Source of the DNA: an uncultured Granulosicoccaceae bacterium
GTDB lineage: Bacteria > Pseudomonadota > Gammaproteobacteria > Granulosicoccales > Granulosicoccaceae
Length of the DNA stretch: 64,000 bases
Assembly: GCA_938005265.1 (NCBI GenBank)
Contig: CALLOA010000094.1
Coordinates: 1-64,000, forward strand
Direction: 5' to 3'
Each line of letters opens with the position of its first letter. Position 1 is the stretch's first letter. This document shows positions 59,239 through 64,000 of the stretch, in pieces. A program made the translations under genes and the position numbers. The notes under the pieces were generated by a model that was not told the origin of the DNA, ran no database searches, and was given only the letters and a program-made list of their open reading frames with translations.

Positions 59239-60615
59239 ATGGCCAAGGTCAAAACGCGTTACCAGTGTACCGATTGTGGTGCAATTGCCAATCAATGGAA
59301 CGGCCAATGCTCGGAATGCAAAGCCTGGAACACGCTCGAAGAGGGCTTGGCTGGCGCACCAGCAGACGGCAGCCCCGGTAGCCGGTTCGAGGGGTATGCA
59401 GGCAATGCCGGCGTTACCGCTGCCAGCGATGTTGAACAGGAAGAAATTTCCCGCACCCTCACCGGCTTGAGCGAACTTGACCGCGTACTGGGTGGCGGGC
59501 TGGTCAGCGGTTCGGTAACTCTACTGGGAGGTGACCCCGGTATCGGCAAATCGACACTCCTGGTCCAGTCACTCGCCTTCCTGTCGCAAACGCTACCGGG
59601 TGATAGCGCAACACTCTATGTCACCGGCGAAGAGTCGCTCCAGCAAGTCAGTATGCGTGCCCGGCGAATCGGACTGCCAACCGAAAAACTCAAACTCTTC
59701 GCAGAGACTCGCATCGAACAGATTCTTGCCACGGTACAAAGCGAAAAGCCGCAAATCGTAGTGATAGATTCTGTGCAGACTGTATTCACCGAATCAGTCA
59801 ACTCCGCCCCCGGCTCAGTCTCGCAGGTTCGCGAAAGTGCTGCTCGACTGGTGAGGTACGCAAAACAAACTGGCACGTCTATTTTTCTGGTCGGGCATGT
59901 CACCAAGGAGGGGGCATTGGCAGGCCCAAGAGTGCTGGAGCATATGGTGGATACCGTGCTTTATTTTGAGGGCGACCCCGGCAACCGCTACCGCGTCATC
60001 CGTGCGGTCAAGAATCGTTTCGGGGCGGTCAACGAGATCGGTGTTTTCGCCATGAGTGATCGTGGCCTGAAGGTTGTTAAAAACCCCTCGGCAATTTTTT
60101 TGTCACGCCATGTTGAGCCCGTTAGCGGAAGCGTTATTATGGTCACGCGTGAAGGCACCCGCCCTATGCTGGTGGAGGCGCAAGCTCTGGTTGATGGTGG
60201 AAGCCAGGGCAATCCCCGGCGCATCACACTGGGTCTGGAGCACAATAGACTGGCCATGCTGCTGGCCGTATTGCATCGCCATGCCGGCATCGCCATGTTT
60301 GACCAGGATGTCTATGTGAATGTTGTCGGCGGCGTTCGTATCAGCGAGACAGCCGCTGATCTACCCGTGGTACTGGCGGCTATCTCGTCGTTCCGCAACC
60401 GGCCCCTGCCGACAGACCTTGTGGTTTTTGGTGAGCTTGGATTGTCTGGAGAAGTCAGGCCGGTGTCAAACGGCGAAGAGCGACTGACCGAAGCTGCCAA
60501 ACACGGGTTTAAACGTGCGATAGTGCCAATGCGCAACAAGCCCAAAAACGCTATCCCCGGACTGCTGGTTGAAGGCGTTGAACGTCTACCGCAGGCCATT
60601 GATTTGTTAGACTGA
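59239..60615 (+). CDS. radA: RadA/Sms DNA repair protein
   Basis: RecA-like branch-migration helicase in recombinational repair. From the ATG at 59239 the protein begins MAKVKTRYQCTDCG, the universal RadA start, and is 458 residues (E. coli 460); an upstream ATG at 59173 lies inside the previous gene and is rejected. The zinc finger CTDCG...CSECKAW, Walker A GDPGIGKSTL, the RadA-specific KNRFG and a Lon-protease-like C-terminal domain are all present. Confidence 0.97.
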   Translation: MAKVKTRYQCTDCGAIANQWNGQCSECKAWNTLEEGLAGAPADGSPGSRFEGYAGNAGVTAASDVEQEEISRTLTGLSELDRVLGGGLVSGSVTLLGGDPGIGKSTLLVQSLAFLSQTLPGDSATLYVTGEESLQQVSMRARRIGLPTEKLKLFAETRIEQILATVQSEKPQIVVIDSVQTVFTESVNSAPGSVSQVRESAARLVRYAKQTGTSIFLVGHVTKEGALAGPRVLEHMVDTVLYFEGDPGNRYRVIRAVKNRFGAVNEIGVFAMSDRGLKVVKNPSAIFLSRHVEPVSGSVIMVTREGTRPMLVEAQALVDGGSQGNPRRITLGLEHNRLAMLLAVLHRHAGIAMFDQDVYVNVVGGVRISETAADLPVVLAAISSFRNRPLPTDLVVFGELGLSGEVRPVSNGEERLTEAAKHGFKRAIVPMRNKPKNAIPGLLVEGVERLPQAIDLLD

Positions 60616-60804
60616 CAAGCGCTACAGATTGCGCTGCACCATCGCCAAAACAAAACTGAAGCAAACTGAAGCAAACTTAAGAAAACTGAACAAAACTGCA
60701 ACCGGAACTGGGCCACGGGCCGTGACAAACCAACAAAACACACGAAAATCTGCAGGCACTTGCTGGCAAAATGCCGCCAGCATATTGCAGGGATCCCGAA
60801 ACCT
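60616..60804. repeat. Short-period AAACTGAAGC repeats between radA and ispA
   Basis: From about 60653 to 60700 the motif AAACTGAAGC recurs with drift about every 11 bp (AAACTGAAGC, AAACTGAAGC, AAACTTAAG, AAACTGAAC, AAACTGCAACC). The xseB gene that often precedes ispA is not present. Confidence 0.6.
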
Positions 60805-61719
60805 GTGACTGATATCGAACAGTTTCTGATGCAGTGCCGAAGTCGCGCAGACTCGGTTGTGCAGAATGTACTGCCGTCTGTGGACATGGTGATAGCGTCA
60901 AATGGCAAGAGTGGTACGCGACTCTACGAAGCCATGCACTATGCCGTTACCAGTGGCGGCAAACGCATCCGTCCCTGCCTCACTTATGCCACCTGCAAAG
61001 CACTTGGCATCCCCTTCGAGCAAATGGATGTAGCAGCCGCGGCGATTGAAGTCGTGCATGCTTATTCCCTGGTCCACGACGATCTTCCAGCCATGGACGA
61101 TGACGACCTGCGCCGCGGCAAACCGACCTGCCACAGAAAATTTGACGAGGCTACCGCTATACTTGCCGGCGACGCCCTACAAGCGCTGGCATTCACGTTA
61201 TTGGCAGAAATTGAAGATCCTGCGATCTCTGCTCAGAATAAAATAGACATGCTGGTATTGCTGGGCAAAGCCAGTGGTGAGGCAGGCATGGCTGCCGGCC
61301 AGGCAATAGACCTTGAAGCCGTCGGTAAAGTACTATCGCTGCAGGAACTGGAAGCCATGCACAGGCTAAAAACCGGCCGGCTCATTCATGCCAGTATCCT
61401 GATGGCTACACACACGCGTGAAAGCTGCGATGATGAGCTAAAACAGCGGCTCTCGGAATTTGCCAACGAAATCGGTCTGTTGTTCCAGATCGTTGATGAT
61501 ATTCTGGACGTGGTTTCGGATACTGAAACGCTAGGCAAGACACAAGGTGCTGATGGGGCTCGCAACAAACCAACCTATCCGGCACTATTGGGCCTTGATG
61601 GAGCACGGGAACACGCGCGCCTGACGCACCACAAAGCACTGCAGCCTCTTAATGGACTGGGCCCGCAATTCGAGGAACTGAGGCAGATTTCCAATTTTAT
61701 CATCGAGCGCACTCACTAA
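60805..61719 (+). CDS. ispA: Farnesyl diphosphate synthase (geranyltranstransferase)
   Basis: Condenses DMAPP/GPP with IPP to FPP for ubiquinone, undecaprenyl and haem O synthesis. The two aspartate-rich motifs are HDDLPAMDDDDLRRG and QIVDDILDV, with SGGKRIRPCLTYA upstream. The GTG at 60805 (304 residues, beginning VTDIEQFLMQ) matches the usual start; a TTG at 60760 adds 15 unrelated residues. E. coli IspA is 299. It is upstream of dxs by 27 bp, the standard isoprenoid gene pair. Confidence 0.95.
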   Translation: MTDIEQFLMQCRSRADSVVQNVLPSVDMVIASNGKSGTRLYEAMHYAVTSGGKRIRPCLTYATCKALGIPFEQMDVAAAAIEVVHAYSLVHDDLPAMDDDDLRRGKPTCHRKFDEATAILAGDALQALAFTLLAEIEDPAISAQNKIDMLVLLGKASGEAGMAAGQAIDLEAVGKVLSLQELEAMHRLKTGRLIHASILMATHTRESCDDELKQRLSEFANEIGLLFQIVDDILDVVSDTETLGKTQGADGARNKPTYPALLGLDGAREHARLTHHKALQPLNGLGPQFEELRQISNFIIERTH

Positions 61720-61746
61720 GCTAAGCGCAGCTCCGAATCCGAAGCG

Positions 61747-63780
61747 ATGGCCAAAAACAAGACATATCCACACCTGGACAGGGTCGATTCGCCTGCCGAT
61801 CTCAAAAAGCTCGATCGTCAGGAAGTTCAGTCTTTGTGTCGTGAGCTACGCGAATTCCTGATCGAATCCGTCGCGGAAACGGGTGGCCACCTGGGTGCAA
61901 GCCTGGGCACCGTTGAACTCACCACAGCCTTGCATTATGTTTACAACACGCCCGATGACCTTCTGGTCTGGGATGTCGGACATCAGACCTACCCGCACAA
62001 AATTCTGACCGGACGAAAGGGTCGCATGAAAACCATGCGCAAACGCGACGGTCTGGCGGGCTTTCCGGCACGTAGTGAAAGTCCCTACGACAGCTTTGGT
62101 GTCGGGCACTCCAGCACATCGATCAGTGCAGCAACCGGCATGGCTCTGGGGCTGGGCAACTACTCACAAAGCGGTGGCGCCAGCGAAGCGTCATCCGGCT
62201 TAGCGGCGGCGCAACAGGCGACCAATGCCTTGCAAGCGACAGAATCCGGCAACACCATGGAGCTGGATTCACATACACCGGTCAATTCAGATGAGCGCCA
62301 CGTCGTCGCGATCATCGGTGATGGCGCGTTGACTGCCGGCCTTGCCTATGAAGCGCTGAATCACGCCGGTGGCTTGCGCAGCAATATGCTGGTGATACTT
62401 AACGACAACGACATGTCGATCTCACCCAACGTCGGCGCTATGAACAAGTACCTGGCCAGAATACTCACTGGCAAGTTCTATTCAACTGCGCGTGAAAGCG
62501 GCAAACTTGTACTCAGCAAATTGCCTTCCATGGTTGAGGAACTTGCACGCCGTACTGAAGAGCACCTCAAGGGTATGGTCGTTCCCTGTACTTTATTTGA
62601 AGAGCTCGGATTCAACTATTTCGGGCCGGTTGACGGGCACGATCTCGACAGCCTGATTGATGTGCTGGGCAATCTGCGCAAGCTCAACGGCCCCTTGTTC
62701 CTGCACGTGGTTACACGCAAGGGCAAAGGCTACCCCTTTGCCGAGGAAGATGCTTTGGCACTGCACGCAGTGACACCCTTTGATCCGGAAACCGGCAAAG
62801 CCCTCGCCAGTGGTTCCAGCAAATTGACTTACACAAAAGTGTTTGGTAACTGGCTTTGTGACATGGCCGAGCGGAATGAGGAATTGGTGGCCATCACGCC
62901 AGCTATGCGCGAAGGCTCGGGCCTGGTTGAATTCGAACAACGTTTTCCGGATCGATACTTCGATGTAGGCATTGCCGAGCAGCACGCTGTCACCCTGGCT
63001 GCGGGACTTGCCTGCGTTGGCAAAAAACCGATAGTTGCCATTTACTCAACTTTTTTACAACGCGCTTATGACCAACTCGTTCATGATGTTGCCATACAGA
63101 ATCTGCCTGTGATGTTTGCCATTGATCGTGCCGGGCTGGTGGGCCCTGATGGTGCAACTCACGCCGGCAGTTTCGACCTCACGTTCATGCGCTGCCTGCC
63201 CAACCTGCTGCTAATGGCACCCGCGGATGAAAACGAGTGCCGCCGCATGCTCAGTACCGGCTATGCATGGGACGGCCCATCAGCGGTTCGTTACCCGCGT
63301 GGCTCGGGCCCAGGAGTTGCAGTTGAACAAGAGTTGCAGCCGCTGGAAATCGGCAAGGCCGAGATAATACGCCGGGGAAATAGTGGCATTGCATTGCTGG
63401 CATTTGGCTCAATGGTAAGTGCCGCGCAGTCCGTAGCTGAGGATTTTGACGCCACCGTCGTGAACATGCGTTTCATCAAACCATTGGACGAATCCCTGAT
63501 TACCGAGATTGCTGGTTCTCATCAAGTATTGGTAACGCTGGAAGAAAATTCAATCTCCGGTGGCGCTGGAAGTGCGGTCATGGAGTATCTGGCAGCGACT
63601 GGAGTGCATACACCTGTACAATTGGTTGGCTTGCCGGACGAATTTGTGGAACACGGTTCACGTGAAGAGCTGCTGGCCTACTGTAAACTCGATAAAGCCG
63701 GGCTGAAAGAACGGCTTTCGCTGATTGCTACTCGCTACGAGGCCGGGCTGCCGAAAACTACTCAACGGCTGACTTCGTAA
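61747..63780 (+). CDS. dxs: 1-deoxy-D-xylulose-5-phosphate synthase with insert
   Basis: Thiamine-diphosphate enzyme making DXP from pyruvate and glyceraldehyde-3-phosphate, the first MEP-pathway step. [14 protein letters not shown], the ThDP motif IGDGALTAG...LNDNDMSIS, and [18 protein letters not shown] with [11 protein letters not shown] are intact. It is 677 residues against 620 in E. coli. About 45 extra polar residues (about 137-182, Ser/Ala/Gln-rich) sit immediately before the IGDGA strand, in a loop of the enzyme that is already variable among species. Confidence 0.97.
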   Translation: MAKNKTYPHLDRVDSPADLKKLDRQEVQSLCRELREFLIESVAETGGHLGASLGTVELTTALHYVYNTPDDLLVWDVGHQTYPHKILTGRKGRMKTMRKRDGLAGFPARSESPYDSFGVGHSSTSISAATGMALGLGNYSQSGGASEASSGLAAAQQATNALQATESGNTMELDSHTPVNSDERHVVAIIGDGALTAGLAYEALNHAGGLRSNMLVILNDNDMSISPNVGAMNKYLARILTGKFYSTARESGKLVLSKLPSMVEELARRTEEHLKGMVVPCTLFEELGFNYFGPVDGHDLDSLIDVLGNLRKLNGPLFLHVVTRKGKGYPFAEEDALALHAVTPFDPETGKALASGSSKLTYTKVFGNWLCDMAERNEELVAITPAMREGSGLVEFEQRFPDRYFDVGIAEQHAVTLAAGLACVGKKPIVAIYSTFLQRAYDQLVHDVAIQNLPVMFAIDRAGLVGPDGATHAGSFDLTFMRCLPNLLLMAPADENECRRMLSTGYAWDGPSAVRYPRGSGPGVAVEQELQPLEIGKAEIIRRGNSGIALLAFGSMVSAAQSVAEDFDATVVNMRFIKPLDESLITEIAGSHQVLVTLEENSISGGAGSAVMEYLAATGVHTPVQLVGLPDEFVEHGSREELLAYCKLDKAGLKERLSLIATRYEAGLPKTTQRLTS

Positions 63781-63931
63781 CAAAGCAGTCGTTGCAAGTC
63801 TGTCGTAGAGACAAGGCAAGCCATAGGGCCACCAATCCGGCAACTGGCTGATAGCCGAACAACACAACAACTAATCACTAACGGTAAGCAGCTACCCATT
63901 CGCGCACAATGCGGGTAGCGACACAGGAATT

Positions 63932-64000
63932 TAATGTCCAGCAATAATCAAACACCGCAAGACACACCTGCAGCGGGTGCAATTCCGGATGTGCAATCTT
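63932..64000 (+). CDS. folE2: Probable GTP cyclohydrolase FolE2 (N-terminus only)
   Basis: An ATG at 63932 preceded by AGGAATTT opens a frame running off the window (SSNNQTPQDTPAAGAIPDVQ). The segment IPDVQS resembles the N-terminal lead-in of type IB GTP cyclohydrolases (FolE2), which often follow dxs in Gammaproteobacteria. Only 23 residues are visible, so the call depends mainly on this short match and context. Confidence 0.5.

Noticed and set aside
62149-62299. Mini-intein or mobile element in dxs
   Set aside because: Only about 45 residues, with no intein splice motifs and no nucleotide similarity to the other inserts seen by eye.

Overview
The window is about 64 kb of chromosome from a Gram-negative gammaproteobacterium with roughly even base composition. 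YcgL, a UPF0149/YgfB protein, the TIGR02449-zapA-6S RNA-fau order, pcnB-folK and the lptAB-rpoN-ptsN cluster are all gammaproteobacterial hallmarks. A split B12-dependent ribonucleotide reductase (nrdJa/nrdJb) and an HPr kinase gene inside the nitrogen-PTS operon argue against Enterobacterales. They fit a marine or environmental lineage, which I cannot name from sequence alone. There is no insertion sequence, prophage, CRISPR array, tRNA or rRNA. This is ordinary vertically inherited genome, and the unusual material lies in intergenic DNA, protein inserts and regulatory sites.

Region by region. 1-9.5 kb: lipopolysaccharide export (lptA, lptB), sigma-54 (rpoN) and a regulatory phosphotransferase operon (ptsN, hprK, rapZ, npr, ptsI) ending in the magnesium transporter mgtE. 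9.5-15 kb: an orphan DUF3391 gene, an 870-bp non-coding stretch with two paired NrdR-type operators and a repeat array, then nrdJa-nrdJb and two small conserved-looking unknowns. 15-22.5 kb: a GGDEF/EAL protein, minCDE, a possibly structured 0.7-kb spacer, a porin, a BolA protein and a lipoprotein. 22.4-31 kb: slt, trhO, an RsmC-like methyltransferase, adk, an alpha/beta hydrolase, an O-acetylhomoserine sulfhydrylase and a hydratase-less 3-hydroxyacyl-CoA dehydrogenase. 31-40.9 kb: a ClC channel, pepP-ygfB, TIGR02449-zapA, 6S RNA, fau, an EVE protein, ilvA, rpiA and a DUF2799 lipoprotein. 40.9-46.2 kb: a response regulator, a LysM/FecR protein and a CHASE2 histidine kinase, all on the minus strand. 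46.4-53 kb: pcnB-folK-deoxynucleoside kinase, hslR, ycgL, a cytochrome c4 and htpG. 53-57.5 kb: ffh, rpsP, rimM, trmD, rplS. 57.7-64 kb: a CNNM/HlyC protein, radA, ispA, dxs and the start of a probable folE2.

Four things deserve most attention. First, two NrdR-like double operators, each with its box centres exactly 32 bp apart, lie 464 bp apart upstream of nrdJab. Second, low-complexity in-frame inserts or tails recur in otherwise conserved proteins (PtsN, Fau, Dxs, TrmD, RimM, MinC, MinE, ZapA, NrdJa), several built from short tandem duplications like those scattered through the intergenic DNA. Third, the CHASE2 kinase / LysM-FecR / OmpR-type regulator cluster looks like a self-contained envelope-sensing module of unknown output. 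Fourth, the palindrome in front of rpoN also reads as a near-consensus -24/-12 element. All functions are inferred by reading motifs and gene order; no database search was run.
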